Below, in pieces: positions 1-8,189 of a DNA stretch of 64,000 bases. The notes under the pieces were generated by a model. It had not been told where the DNA came from and searched no databases. It was given only the letters and a program-made list of their open reading frames with translations. Source of the DNA: Paracoccus contaminans (lineage in GTDB: Bacteria > Pseudomonadota > Alphaproteobacteria > Rhodobacterales > Rhodobacteraceae). Each line of letters begins with the position of its first letter. The stretch's first letter is position 1. The stretch is taken from assembly GCF_002105555.1 (NCBI RefSeq), contig NZ_CP020612.1, positions 310,001-374,000 of the forward strand, in the 5' to 3' direction. Both the position numbers and the translations under genes were made by a program.

Positions 1-52
1 CTTTCGGGAAAACCTGCGCTGGCACGGTCGCTGCGGTTCCCGCCACATTCAG

Positions 53-80
53 AAGGCCGCCCCTTGCCAGGGGCGGCCTT
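53..80. terminator. GC-rich hairpin, possible terminator
   Basis: Perfect inverted repeat with 11-bp arms (AAGGCCGCCCC / GGGGCGGCCTT) and a 6-nt loop. There is no immediate T-run on either side, so its direction is uncertain; it may end a gene lying left of the window. Positions 1-52 show no gene that I can support. Confidence 0.45.
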
Positions 81-104
81 CCTGGCTTTTCACGCCGCGC
101 CAAC

Positions 105-132
105 GGAAAAGGACGGCCCTGCGGCCGTCCTT
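105..132 (-). terminator. Rho-independent terminator of the DUF481 gene
   Basis: Inverted repeat AAGGACGGCC-CTGC-GGCCGTCCTT at 109-132. Read on the minus strand the stem is followed by TTTTCC, about 30 nt past the stop codon at 164. Confidence 0.75.
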
Positions 133-163
133 CCCAAGCAAGCTCGGATCAGAGCGAAGCTGA

Positions 164-1102
164 TCAGAACCCGTAGACGAGCGAAACGCCCAGCGTGTTG
201 TCGGTGCGCTTGTCACGATCTTCGACATACTCGGTCTTGTACGACACGCGGGTCGCAAAGGCGTCGGACATCTTGAAGTTCAGGCCCAGTTCGTTGGTGG
301 CGGTGTCGGGCGAATCTTCCGACGACAGCCAGTCGGTGTAGTTGGTCAGGAAGAACTGGTCGTTGAACTTGTGGTAGAAGCGCGACGACACGATGTAGCC
401 GGTTCCGGTGTTCGAATCCCAGTGGCCCGAACCCATCAGCGGGTCAACGGCATCGGTCGCATCGACAACGAACTGCTTGGTGTAGCGGATGCCCACACCC
501 GCCTGCATGCGCCATGCAGTGGTGTCGTTGTTGATGATCCGATAGCCCGGACCAACGCCGAAGAACGCGTCGCGCTTCAGCCCGCCGTCCAGGTCGGCGA
601 AGGTTTCATCGTCGGCCAGGCCGTCGATGTCGCCAGCCATCCCGTCGGTCGCCAGACGACCCAGCGCGAAGGCATAGAACTTGTCGTTGAAGTAGTAGTT
701 GGCGTCATAGATCACCGAGGTCTTTTCGGTGTTGGTGTCGCCATCGTTGTCTTCACCGTATTCAAGCACGATGCCGACGGACTGCTGGAACTGACCGACG
801 CTGTGGCTCAGGCTGCCCGCGAGCGAGAAGTCCTGGTTTTCCGAGTTGCCGGTGCGGCCGGTATAGCTCATCGCCACCGAACCTGCGAGGCCGGTCTTGC
901 GGTCGGCCGGGCCGAAGCGGCGCGAATCGTTCGAGCGGTCGAAGTCGTCCTGAACGTCGTCACGGATGTCCGTGATGCGCTGGTTGATATTGTTGGCCCC
1001 GATGACACCGCCGCCAACAGCGAATTCTTCCTGCGCGAAGGCAGGCGCGCCCAGCAGAACGGCCAGGGCCGATGCGCTGGTCAGGAGAGCAAGTTTCTTC
1101 AT
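164..1102 (-). CDS. DUF481 (YdiY-like) outer-membrane beta-barrel protein
   Basis: This is a 312-residue exported protein. Residues 1-23 form a Sec signal peptide (MKK, hydrophobic Ala/Leu core, APAFAQ cleavage region). The rest shows alternating short strands rich in Tyr/Phe/Gly/Asn, conserved stretches such as NSENQDFSL, YYFNDKFYAFALGR and GVGPGYRI, and a C-terminal Phe, all typical of DUF481 'salt-induced' outer-membrane barrels. The family's substrate is unknown. An in-frame ATG lies 10 codons upstream, but 1102 is chosen because GAGGAAC sits just before it and the signal peptide begins there. A terminator follows. It is transcribed alone from an AT-richer upstream region. The barrel call is by family resemblance, not structure. 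Confidence 0.8.
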   Translation of the reverse strand: MKKLALLTSASALAVLLGAPAFAQEEFAVGGGVIGANNINQRITDIRDDVQDDFDRSNDSRRFGPADRKTGLAGSVAMSYTGRTGNSENQDFSLAGSLSHSVGQFQQSVGIVLEYGEDNDGDTNTEKTSVIYDANYYFNDKFYAFALGRLATDGMAGDIDGLADDETFADLDGGLKRDAFFGVGPGYRIINNDTTAWRMQAGVGIRYTKQFVVDATDAVDPLMGSGHWDSNTGTGYIVSSRFYHKFNDQFFLTNYTDWLSSEDSPDTATNELGLNFKMSDAFATRVSYKTEYVEDRDKRTDNTLGVSLVYGF

Positions 1103-1520
1103 TGCGTTCCTCTCGATCCTCAGAAAGGCCATCTTGCGGTGGCCGCTTACGAAGCCTGATCTAGAACTGCGGGCTTCGATTTTAAACCGGGCCGGCAGAT
1201 CGACGCCCTCCTCACGGGTTCGTGTAAGGTTATCCTGGAACCCGGCGGCATCAGGGCATGGACTCGCGAGGGGGCACTCTGAGGCTGAAAACCGTCATGC
1301 TTTTCAGTAACTAAACACGTCCATCCAACCAGCACAAAGATGAAGATACAGAGTCAAGACTAGAAAACCTCGCCGGGCTTTGACCCATCTGTGTTGCAAA
1401 ACCCACACAACCTTAACGTAAACCATTCCTTTTAACCGCGCCTTCAACCGCCGGATGCATGAACATGACGGCCGGCGCGCTTGCGCGGCCGGCCGTTCGC
1501 GGTTGCTGGGCTATGGTGGA
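1103..1520. other. 418-bp gene-free region
   Basis: No convincing coding frame. About 1290-1440 is clearly more AT-rich than the surroundings and probably carries the promoter of the leftward DUF481 gene. A 13-bp GC-rich hairpin with one bulge at 1468-1495 could end the rightmost minus-strand operon but lacks a T-run. Confidence 0.5.
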
Positions 1521-1832
1521 TCAGCGCCGGCGCGGCGTTCCCGCCAAGGCAACGGGAATGGCCGCGCCCCTGCCTGCGGGTGCCCGGTTTCCCCCGCGTG
1601 GCGGGCGGGGCGGGTCGGCCATCTGCATGACGGCTATGGCGAACTGAACACCGGCAAAGCAGATGGCATTGAAAAGGACCAGCATCCCAAGCGCCAGCCA
1701 GCCGCCCGAGGTTTCAAGCGTAAGGTGGCGCAGATGCGCGACATCGAGCGCCACCAGCAGGACGGTGAAGCCGACCGCAAGGCAGAAGCCCAGCAGAATG
1801 TTGCGAAGATACAGGCGGACGAGTTCCGGCAT
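1521..1832 (-). CDS. small two-span membrane protein of the nusB operon
   Basis: This is a 103-residue protein of unknown function. It has two hydrophobic segments (about residues 9-29, LLGFCLAVGFTVLLVAL, and 44-66, LALGMLVLFNAICFAGVQF) and an Arg/Pro/Gly-rich, positively charged tail. It lies 69 nt downstream of nusB on the same strand and is the likely last gene of the ribH-nusB unit. A longer start at 1871 adds 13 residues, but the ATG at 1832 (MPELVRLY) begins directly before the first span, preceded by GAGCGT. Similar small membrane proteins occur at this spot in related genomes as far as I recall; no domain name is offered. Confidence 0.7.
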   Translation of the reverse strand: MPELVRLYLRNILLGFCLAVGFTVLLVALDVAHLRHLTLETSGGWLALGMLVLFNAICFAGVQFAIAVMQMADPPRPPRGGNRAPAGRGAAIPVALAGTPRRR

Positions 1833-1901
1833 GGGCACGCTCCTCTCTCTGATCTCCATGTAGGCATCCAAAGGGCGGCACGTAACCCGGTTCCCGCCCC
1901 G

Positions 1902-2369
1902 TCAGAATGCCTCTGGATGCGCCTCGCGTGCCATGTGATCCAACACCGCGTTGACAAAGCGTGTCTCTCGCCCCTCGGGAAAGAAGGCGTCGGCCACACC
2001 CACATATTCCGAGATCACCACCCGCGGCGGGGTGGTGCCGGCGACCAGCTCGGCCCCCGCGGCGCGGAACAGCGCCCGTAGGACCGGGTCGATCCGCGCG
2101 ATGGGCCATTTCGCCACCAGCGCCCGATCCGTCATCTGGTCGATGCGGGCCTGCCTGTCCACCACGCCGTTCAGGATGCTGGTGAACAAAGCCTCGTCGG
2201 CATCGGGGGTGGTGCCTTCCTCGTAATCGACACCGATGCGCCAGTTCTGGAATTCGCGCGCGACCAGGGTGGCGGACTGGTTCGCGGCCTCCATCTGGAA
2301 CAGCGCCTGCACGGCATAGACGCGGGCGGCGCCGCTCAGCGCGCGGCGGTCGGGGCGCGGCGCATTCAT
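1902..2369 (-). CDS. nusB: transcription antitermination factor NusB
   Basis: NusB binds boxA RNA together with S10 (NusE) and supports rRNA antitermination. The 155-residue protein has the normal length and the all-helical NusB pattern: ARVYAVQALFQMEAA near the N-terminus, ILNGVVDRQARIDQM in the middle, and the conserved PPRVVISEYVGVADAFFPEG and FVNAVLDHMAREA stretches at the C-terminus. Its ATG overlaps the ribH stop codon by 4 nt (ATGA), which implies translational coupling. The ribH-nusB pairing is standard in proteobacteria. Confidence 0.96.
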   Translation of the reverse strand: MNAPRPDRRALSGAARVYAVQALFQMEAANQSATLVAREFQNWRIGVDYEEGTTPDADEALFTSILNGVVDRQARIDQMTDRALVAKWPIARIDPVLRALFRAAGAELVAGTTPPRVVISEYVGVADAFFPEGRETRFVNAVLDHMAREAHPEAF

Positions 2370-2923
2370 GCGATGGTTCCGCCGTCAAGCTCGCCGGCCA
2401 GGCGGATCAGGTCACGGGGCTGATCGGCGCCGGGCCGTTCATCGCGGCGCTGGCCGCCCCAGCGCCGGCCCAGCGCGATCAGGTGCAGCGCTGCGGCAGC
2501 GGCACCGCCCCCCTTGTCCTGCCCCGCCGGGTCGGCGCGAACCATCGCCTGGCCCATGTTTTCCACGGTCAGGATGCCGTTGCCGATGCACATCCCCTGC
2601 AATCCCAGCAGCATCAACCCGCGCGCGCTGTCGTTGCAGACGGTTTCATAATGCGTCGTCTCGCCCCTTATCACGCAGCCCAGCGCCACATACCCGTCAT
2701 AGGCGGCCATCCGTCCGGCCATGCCGATCGCGGCCGGGATCTCGAGCGCGCCGGGAACCTCGACAAGATCAACCGAGGCGCCGGCCTGCCGGGCCATCGC
2801 GCGGGCGCCTGCGATCAGGCCGTCGGCCACGGCGCGGTAATAGGGCGCCACCACGATCAGCAGCCGGACCGGCCCTTCAAGCGTCGGCAGCGGCAGGATG
2901 GTATGTTCGGTCAGCTCGGCCAT
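2366..2923 (-). CDS. ribH: 6,7-dimethyl-8-ribityllumazine synthase
   Basis: It condenses 5-amino-6-ribitylaminouracil with dihydroxybutanone phosphate to form lumazine, the penultimate step of riboflavin synthesis. The 185-residue protein shows the family core: RLLIVVAPYYRAVADGLI at the N-terminus, LVEVPGALEIPAAI (residues about 54-67), GYVALGCVIRGETTHYETVCNDSARGL in pieces at about 78-104, and GNGILTVENMGQA, which in most homologues reads GVLTVEN. It lies 6 nt after ribB and overlaps nusB. Its length is usual for the alpha-proteobacterial form. Confidence 0.96.
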   Translation of the reverse strand: MAELTEHTILPLPTLEGPVRLLIVVAPYYRAVADGLIAGARAMARQAGASVDLVEVPGALEIPAAIGMAGRMAAYDGYVALGCVIRGETTHYETVCNDSARGLMLLGLQGMCIGNGILTVENMGQAMVRADPAGQDKGGGAAAAALHLIALGRRWGGQRRDERPGADQPRDLIRLAGELDGGTIA

Positions 2924-2929
2924 CGGGGA

Positions 2930-4048
2930 TCAGTCCTGCGGGATCGGGCGGGTGGAATGGATGGAAAGCCCATAGCCGTCAAGCCCGATCACCTTCAACG
3001 GGGCCGAGTTGGTCAGCAGGACCAGCTCGGACAGGCCGAGCGCGGACAGGATCTGGGCGCCCAGCCCGTATTGGCGCAGCGTATGGGGCGAGATTTCGTC
3101 CGGCCGGGGCAGCCTTGCAGACAGATCGCGCAGCAGCACGACCGCCCCGCGCCCCTCGGCGGCGATCATCCGCATCGCCGCGGGCAGATCGCCCCCGCGC
3201 TCTCGGCGGATGCCCAGCACATCGTGAAGGGGATCAAGCGCGTGCATCCGGACCATGACCGGGCCGGGTGCGCGCAGATCACCCATGGTCAGCACGATAT
3301 GCTCGGCGCCATGCTGGGTTTCGTCGGCAAAGATGCGCATGGTCCATTCGCCGCCATGGGCGGCCACGCGGCTTTGGGCGCGTTCGGCGATCAGGTTGTC
3401 GTGGCGGCGGCGATAGGCGATCAGGTCGCTGATCGTGCCGATCCGCAGCCCGTGTTTCTGGGCAAAGGCCACAAGGTCCGGCAGGCGGGCCATGGTGCCG
3501 TCCTCGTTCATGATCTCGCAGATCACCCCCGAAGGGTTCAGCCCCGCCAGCCGCGCGATGTCGACAGCCGCCTCGGTATGGCCGGCGCGCACCAGCACCC
3601 CGCCGTCGCGGGCGCGCAGGGGAAACACATGGCCGGGCGTTGCGATGTCGGCCGCGCCCATCGCCGGATCGATGGCGACGCGGATGGTGCGGGCGCGGTC
3701 CTGCGCGGAAATGCCTGTCGTGACCCCCTCGCGCGCCTCGATCGACAGGGTGAAGGCGGTTTCGTGCCGGCTGGAATTGCGCGGCGACATCAGCGGCAGG
3801 TCCAGCGCATCGGCCCGTGCCGCCGTCAGCGTAAGGCAGATCAGCCCGCGCCCGTGGGTCGCCATGAAGTTGATCGCATCCGCCGTCGCCATCTGCGCGG
3901 GGATGACCAGATCGCCCTCGTTTTCCCTGTCCTCGTGATCGACCAGGATGAACATCCGGCCGTTCCGGGCGTCCTCGATGATATCCTCGATGCGCGAGAT
4001 GGCGTCGGACCAATCGCGCTGGACGGGGCCGGGGTTTTCATACTGCAT
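2930..4048 (-). CDS. ribB: 3,4-dihydroxy-2-butanone-4-phosphate synthase with degenerate GTP cyclohydrolase II-like domain (RibBX)
   Basis: The N-terminal half (residues about 12-205) is DHBP synthase, which makes the four-carbon riboflavin precursor from ribulose 5-phosphate. It has the acidic DHEDRENEGDLV motif at 37-48 and the GHTEA motif. The C-terminal half (about 206-372) has the fold of GTP cyclohydrolase II, but where active enzymes carry the zinc-binding CLTGD...RCDCG cysteines this protein reads HALDPLHDVLGIRRERG, with no cysteine. It is therefore probably inactive as a cyclohydrolase. Such RibBX fusions are known in alphaproteobacteria. The start at 4048 (MQYENPG) overlaps the upstream gene by 11 nt. 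A separate ribA must exist elsewhere. Confidence 0.93.
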   Translation of the reverse strand: MQYENPGPVQRDWSDAISRIEDIIEDARNGRMFILVDHEDRENEGDLVIPAQMATADAINFMATHGRGLICLTLTAARADALDLPLMSPRNSSRHETAFTLSIEAREGVTTGISAQDRARTIRVAIDPAMGAADIATPGHVFPLRARDGGVLVRAGHTEAAVDIARLAGLNPSGVICEIMNEDGTMARLPDLVAFAQKHGLRIGTISDLIAYRRRHDNLIAERAQSRVAAHGGEWTMRIFADETQHGAEHIVLTMGDLRAPGPVMVRMHALDPLHDVLGIRRERGGDLPAAMRMIAAEGRGAVVLLRDLSARLPRPDEISPHTLRQYGLGAQILSALGLSELVLLTNSAPLKVIGLDGYGLSIHSTRPIPQD

Positions 4049-4622
4049 GGGTCTGTCCGTTGAAGAAGCTGTGTCCGCTGACGAAACCGGCCAGACCGGC
4101 CGCCGCCATGATCTCGCGTTCATGATCGGTCTCGCCGATCATCAGCACCCCGTCGCCAGGCAGGCCCTGGCCGCGCAGCCAGTCCTTCATCGCCGAACGC
4201 ATCGCACCCCAGGACGCGCCGAAGGGCGGCAGTGCAAGGCTGGAACGGGCGGCGATGGCCGCGCCCAATGCGGCCGGGTCGATACCGGGCGCGGCGCCCA
4301 GATGCGGGGCTGCCCGGCTGGCGGCCAGGCGGGCAAGCCGGCCGGGCGCAGGCAGCGCGCCTTCGCGGAAAACCCCCAGCGCATTCGAGGAATAGAGAAA
4401 GGCGATCAGATCGCGCCCGGTCGTGGCGCGCACCCCGGCATAGGTTCTGTAGTCCAGCCCCAGCGCCTGTGCCCGCCGCACCTGCTGGCGCACCACCTCG
4501 ACGGGCAGGCGCGCGCCCAGCAGCTCGGCCCGCGCCACGCGCCAGCAATGGGCGCGAAAGCCCGCCCCCTGCGTTGCGGGGCCGCGGTTATGTCCGATGC
4601 CAAAGGCGGGTCGATCCTGCAT
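4038..4622 (-). CDS. conserved hypothetical protein with GIGHNRGP motif, in the riboflavin operon
   Basis: This is a roughly 194-residue soluble protein that I do not recognise. It opens with the FGIGHNRGP motif seen near the N-terminus of assorted alphaproteobacterial proteins, then an Ala/Arg-rich helical region (RVARAELLGARLPVEVVRQQ in pieces), then TGRDLIAFLYSSNALGVF. The C-terminus reads GDGVLMIGETDHEREIMAAAGL. The arrangement hints at a small alpha/beta domain, but no catalytic signature is clear. It lies between ribE and ribB on the same strand and overlaps ribB by 11 nt, so it is almost certainly co-expressed with riboflavin synthesis. Adjacent ATG codons at 4625 and 4622 are both possible starts. 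Confidence 0.75.
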   Translation of the reverse strand: MQDRPAFGIGHNRGPATQGAGFRAHCWRVARAELLGARLPVEVVRQQVRRAQALGLDYRTYAGVRATTGRDLIAFLYSSNALGVFREGALPAPGRLARLAASRAAPHLGAAPGIDPAALGAAIAARSSLALPPFGASWGAMRSAMKDWLRGQGLPGDGVLMIGETDHEREIMAAAGLAGFVSGHSFFNGQTHAV

Positions 4623-4671
4623 CATGACCCGGCCTTAGCGCAGCAGGCGCGCGGGCGAAAGGCGCAGCGCG

Positions 4672-5265
4672 TCAGCCCGCCTCGGCCAGCCGCGCGACAT
4701 AGCGGGCAAGCGTGTCGATTTCCAGGTTCACCGCATCGCCGGCCCGCGCCTGACCCCAGGTCGTCGCGGCCTGCGTATGCGGGATCAGGTTGACGCCGAA
4801 GCGCCGGCCCTCGACCTCATTGACGGTCAGCGACGTGCCGTTCAGGGCCACTGATCCCTTGGGCGCGATGAAGCGGGCCAGATCGGCCGGCGCCTCGAGC
4901 GTCAGGCGCAGGCTGTCGCCTTCGGGCCTGGCATCGACAATGCGGGCCACGCCGTCCACATGGCCCGACACGATATGGCCGCCCAGCTCGTCGCCCACCC
5001 GCAGCGCCCGTTCCAGGTTGAGCCGCTGGCCCGGCGTCCAGCCTTGGGCGCCGATGCTGGTGCGGGCCAGCGTTTCGGCGGATACATCGACGGCGAACCA
5101 GCCCGGTCCCTTGTCCACGACGGTCAGGCAGATGCCATCGCAGGCGATTGATGCGCCGATGTCCACCCGGTCCATGTCATAGGCCGTCTCGATCCGCGCC
5201 CGCATGTCGCCGCGCGCCTCGACCGCCGAAACGCGGCCGATATCGGTGATGATCCCGGTGAACAT
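4672..5265 (-). CDS. ribE: riboflavin synthase, alpha chain
   Basis: It dismutates two lumazine molecules to riboflavin plus the pyrimidine precursor. The 197-residue protein begins with the invariant MFTGIITDIG and has the internally duplicated lumazine-binding fold. The first repeat carries ASIACDGICLTVV and NLERALRVGDELGGHIVSGHVD in pieces; the second carries FIAPKGSVALNGTSLTVNEV in pieces and the C-terminal NLEIDTLARYVARL. The start at 5265 is fixed by GAAAGGAG 7 nt upstream and by family alignment; upstream in-frame codons are spurious. It is the first minus-strand gene of the ribE-unknown-ribB-ribH-nusB unit. The divergent capsule gene starts 252 bp away. Confidence 0.96.
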   Translation of the reverse strand: MFTGIITDIGRVSAVEARGDMRARIETAYDMDRVDIGASIACDGICLTVVDKGPGWFAVDVSAETLARTSIGAQGWTPGQRLNLERALRVGDELGGHIVSGHVDGVARIVDARPEGDSLRLTLEAPADLARFIAPKGSVALNGTSLTVNEVEGRRFGVNLIPHTQAATTWGQARAGDAVNLEIDTLARYVARLAEAG

Positions 5266-5516
5266 GACAGCTCCTTTCACGCATCCCCGCCATCCGGCGG
5301 GGGCGGGCGGACGATGGCGGCGCGCGGGGCCGCATGCAAGGGGGCACAAGGAGGAGAACGGCAAGGGGGCAATGCGGGCGGGCGCCCGCCTGTCGCCCGT
5401 TTCGCTGCCGATCCGCTGCACCCTGACGCTTGACCGCGCCGGGGCGAATACGATGTGTGATGCAGCGGCGAATCGCGGCGCGTCATGCGGGCGCAGGCGC
5501 AAGGAACGGCAAGGCG

Positions 5517-6947
5517 ATGACTTCACCCCCATCACGGCCCTTGCTGCCGCCCGGCCCGGGGCAGGCAGCCCTGCCGGGCGCGGCGGAGGGCGGGCCGGCC
5601 GGGCCTTGCGCCGGAACCAGCCCGCCCGGCGCGGCGCAGCGGCGCGCCGCCATTGCCCGCCTACCCGCCGCGCAGCGGGTGTTCCTGCTGCTGCAGGGGC
5701 CGCATGGCCCCTTCTTTGACCGGCTCGGCGGATTGCTGCGGGATGCGGGGGCGGCGGTCTGGCGCGTCGGCTTCAACGCGGGGGATGAATTCTTCTGGCG
5801 CGACCGGGCGCATTTCATCCCCCATCCCGGCCCGCCCGAAGAATGGCCCGCGCATCTGGACCGGATCATCGCCGCGCGCGGCGTCACCGACATCGTCCTT
5901 TATGGCGATGTGCGGCCCATCCACGCCGCCGCGCGTGCCGCCGCCGAACGGCTGGGCCTTGTCCTGCATGTCTTCGAGGAAGGTTACCTGCGCCCCTACT
6001 GGATCACCTATGAACGGGGCGGGGCGAACGGGTATTCGGCCCTGATGGATATCGATGTCGATCAGATCCGCCGCATCGAGCACGCCTTCGGGGACGAGGT
6101 GAACCGTCCGCCCGCGCATTGGGGCGACATGCGCCAGCACAAGTTCTATGGCGCGCTTTATCATTTCCTGGTACTGACGGCGAACCGGCGCTATCCGGGC
6201 TTTGCCTCGCATCGTGACATCCCGCTGGGGCGCGAATTCTGGCTGAACCTGCGACGGCTGCTGCTGTCGCCTCTGGACGCGCTGGGCCGGTGGCGGCAGG
6301 GGCGGCGCATCCGGTCGGGCGGTTTTCCCTATGTGCTGGTGCTGATGCAGCTTGAGCATGATTCGAGCTTTCTGGCCCATTCCCCCTATCGCCGGATGGC
6401 CGAATTCACGCAGGAGGTGCTGTCCGCTTTTGCCGCCGCCGCGCCCCGCCACCATCACATCGTCTTCAAGGCCCACCCGCTTGAGGACGGGCGGGCGGCC
6501 CTGCAGCAAGTGATCGCGCGTCAGGCGCGTGCCCTGGGGATCGAGGCGCGCGTCCATCTGGTGCAGGGCGGCAAGCTGGCTGCGCTGCTGTCGCAGGCGC
6601 GGGCCGCGGTGACGATCAACTCGACCGCCGCCCAGCAGGCGCTGTGGCGGGGGCTGCCGGTCAAGGCGATGGGCCGGTCTGTCTATGCCAAGCCGGGGCT
6701 GGTCTCGGGGCAGACGCTGGATGATTTCCTGCGCCGCCCCCATTCCCCCGACAGGCGGCTTTATCGCCAGTATCGCAGCTATCTGCTGGATACCTGCCAG
6801 GTGCCGGGGGGCTTTTATGCCGCCCGCTCGCGCGCCCATGCGCTGCGCCTGGTGGTGGACATGATGCTTGATCCGCAGGACCCTTATGCCGCCCTCGAGG
6901 CCGGACGCGCGGCCAACCGGCAACAGATGGATCACGAATCACGTTGA
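5517..6947 (+). CDS. capsule polysaccharide lipid-linker synthesis protein, KpsS-like Kdo transferase
   Basis: KpsS-type enzymes start the beta-Kdo linker that joins group 2 capsules to phosphatidylglycerol on the cytoplasmic face. The 476-residue protein matches that family: after a Pro/Gly/Ala-rich N-terminal 55 residues comes RVFLLLQGPHGPFF, then VTDIVLYGDVRPIH, the hallmark VFEEGYLRPYWIT (residues about 154-166), and the C-terminal nucleotide-sugar region with HHIVFKAHPLEDGR and AVTINSTAAQQALWRGLPVKAMG. The start at 5517 has AAGG upstream; the in-frame ATG at 5430 lacks a ribosome binding site. It is followed by the export lipoprotein and kpsC in the same direction. No capsule ABC transporter genes are nearby. 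Confidence 0.85.
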   Translation: MTSPPSRPLLPPGPGQAALPGAAEGGPAGPCAGTSPPGAAQRRAAIARLPAAQRVFLLLQGPHGPFFDRLGGLLRDAGAAVWRVGFNAGDEFFWRDRAHFIPHPGPPEEWPAHLDRIIAARGVTDIVLYGDVRPIHAAARAAAERLGLVLHVFEEGYLRPYWITYERGGANGYSALMDIDVDQIRRIEHAFGDEVNRPPAHWGDMRQHKFYGALYHFLVLTANRRYPGFASHRDIPLGREFWLNLRRLLLSPLDALGRWRQGRRIRSGGFPYVLVLMQLEHDSSFLAHSPYRRMAEFTQEVLSAFAAAAPRHHHIVFKAHPLEDGRAALQQVIARQARALGIEARVHLVQGGKLAALLSQARAAVTINSTAAQQALWRGLPVKAMGRSVYAKPGLVSGQTLDDFLRRPHSPDRRLYRQYRSYLLDTCQVPGGFYAARSRAHALRLVVDMMLDPQDPYAALEAGRAANRQQMDHESR

Positions 6948-7039
6948 TCGCGCGTGTCGATGGAAGTTTCCAGCCGGACAGGCTAAGCTGAACGACAATC
7001 AAGAGGCCAATTCGCCCGAGAGGACAGGAGTTGCTTTCC

Positions 7040-8188
7040 GTGGTTGACGTTTCCGATATCCTAGGGCGCCCCGTCCGGCGCGACCTGCTGCGTCTTGCCG
7101 GCATGGCTTCGGTCAGCCTGCTTGCAGGATGCGCCCTGCCCCGCTCCGGTCCCAGCAAGAGGGAAATCCTCAAGGGCGACATCCAGCAGGGCGGCAATAC
7201 CCATGTCGTCTATGTCGATGACCGCATCGCGCGCGAGGCAAGCTTTGCGCCCTCCTACGGCTTCGGGGCGCAGTTCACCGGCGCCGGCGCGGTCGGCGCG
7301 GACGAGATCCGGCCCGGCGACGTGCTGGGGCTGACGGTGTGGGAAAACGTCGATGACGGCCTGCTGGCCTCGATGGGCCAGTCGAACACCAACCTTCAGC
7401 AGCTGCAGGTTGACAGCAACGGCTATATCTTCGTGCCCTATGCCGGCCGGGTGAAGGCCGCAGGCAACACCCCCGACGAGCTGCGCCGCGTCATCACCCA
7501 GCGCCTGGAACAGCAGACGCCCGACCCGCAGGTAAGCGTGACCCGCGTCGCCGGCGACGGGGCGACGGTATCGGTCATGGGCAAGGTCAACGGGCAGGGC
7601 GTCTTTCCGATCGAACGGCCGACCCGGACCCTGTCGGCGATGCTGGCCCGCGCCGGGGGCGTGTCGATCGACCCCGAGATCGCCGTGGTCATCGTCAAGC
7701 GCGGCACCAATACCGGGCGCGTCTGGCTCAAGGATCTGTATGCCAATGCGCGCAACGACATCGCCCTGCGCCCCGGCGACGTGGTCCTGGTCGAGGAAGA
7801 CCAGCGCAGCTTCACCGCGCTGGGCGCGCTGGGCGGGCAGACCAAGGTGCCGCTGGGATCCGAGGCGATCAACGCGCTCGAGGCGATCGCGATGGTCGGG
7901 GGGCTGAGCTCCAATCTCGCCGATCCCACCGGCGTCTTCGTCCTCAGGGACGAGCCGATGTCGGTCGCGCGCAAGGTGCTAAGCAAGCAGGTCTATGGCG
8001 ATCAGCGCATGGCCTATGTGCTGGACCTGACGCGGCCCAACGGGCTGTTCGTGGCCCGCGACTTCATGATCCGCGACGGCGACACGGTCTATGTGACCGA
8101 GGCGCCCTATGTGCAGTGGCAAAAGACGCTGGGGGCGATCACCGGCGCGGCGGGCAGCGCCAACGCGCTGGAAAACGTCGCCCGCTGA
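7040..8188 (+). CDS. polysaccharide export outer-membrane lipoprotein (Wza/KpsD family)
   Basis: Members of this family form the outer-membrane pore for capsule or exopolysaccharide. The protein (about 382 residues from GTG 7040) has an N-terminal Arg-rich stretch, a hydrophobic segment and a lipobox LLAGC at about residues 27-31. A Poly_export domain follows (IRPGDVLGLTVWENVDDG, VDSNGYIFVPYAGRVKAAG), then SLBB-type repeats (VSVMGKVNGQGVFPI, LSAMLARAGGV, LGGQTKVPLGSEAINALEAIAMVGGL in pieces). GTG 7040 is favoured because AGGAG sits 9 nt upstream; TTG at 7031 is directly after it. It lies 92 nt after the kpsS-like gene and just before kpsC. Confidence 0.88.
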   Translation: MVDVSDILGRPVRRDLLRLAGMASVSLLAGCALPRSGPSKREILKGDIQQGGNTHVVYVDDRIAREASFAPSYGFGAQFTGAGAVGADEIRPGDVLGLTVWENVDDGLLASMGQSNTNLQQLQVDSNGYIFVPYAGRVKAAGNTPDELRRVITQRLEQQTPDPQVSVTRVAGDGATVSVMGKVNGQGVFPIERPTRTLSAMLARAGGVSIDPEIAVVIVKRGTNTGRVWLKDLYANARNDIALRPGDVVLVEEDQRSFTALGALGGQTKVPLGSEAINALEAIAMVGGLSSNLADPTGVFVLRDEPMSVARKVLSKQVYGDQRMAYVLDLTRPNGLFVARDFMIRDGDTVYVTEAPYVQWQKTLGAITGAAGSANALENVAR

Positions 8189-8189
8189 A

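Noticed and set aside
350..380. GAAC...GAAC pair as a LexA box inside the DUF481 gene
   Set aside because: The spacing is 8 rather than 7 bp and it lies within coding sequence.
1405..1440. TTAAC-rich stretch as CtrA boxes
   Set aside because: Two or more mismatches from TTAA-N7-TTAA and wrong spacing between half-sites.
5266..5516. Possible FMN (RFN) riboswitch upstream of ribE
   Set aside because: The conserved RFN boxes are not recognisable on the minus strand here; only generic GC hairpins are seen. No RFN was found before ribD either.
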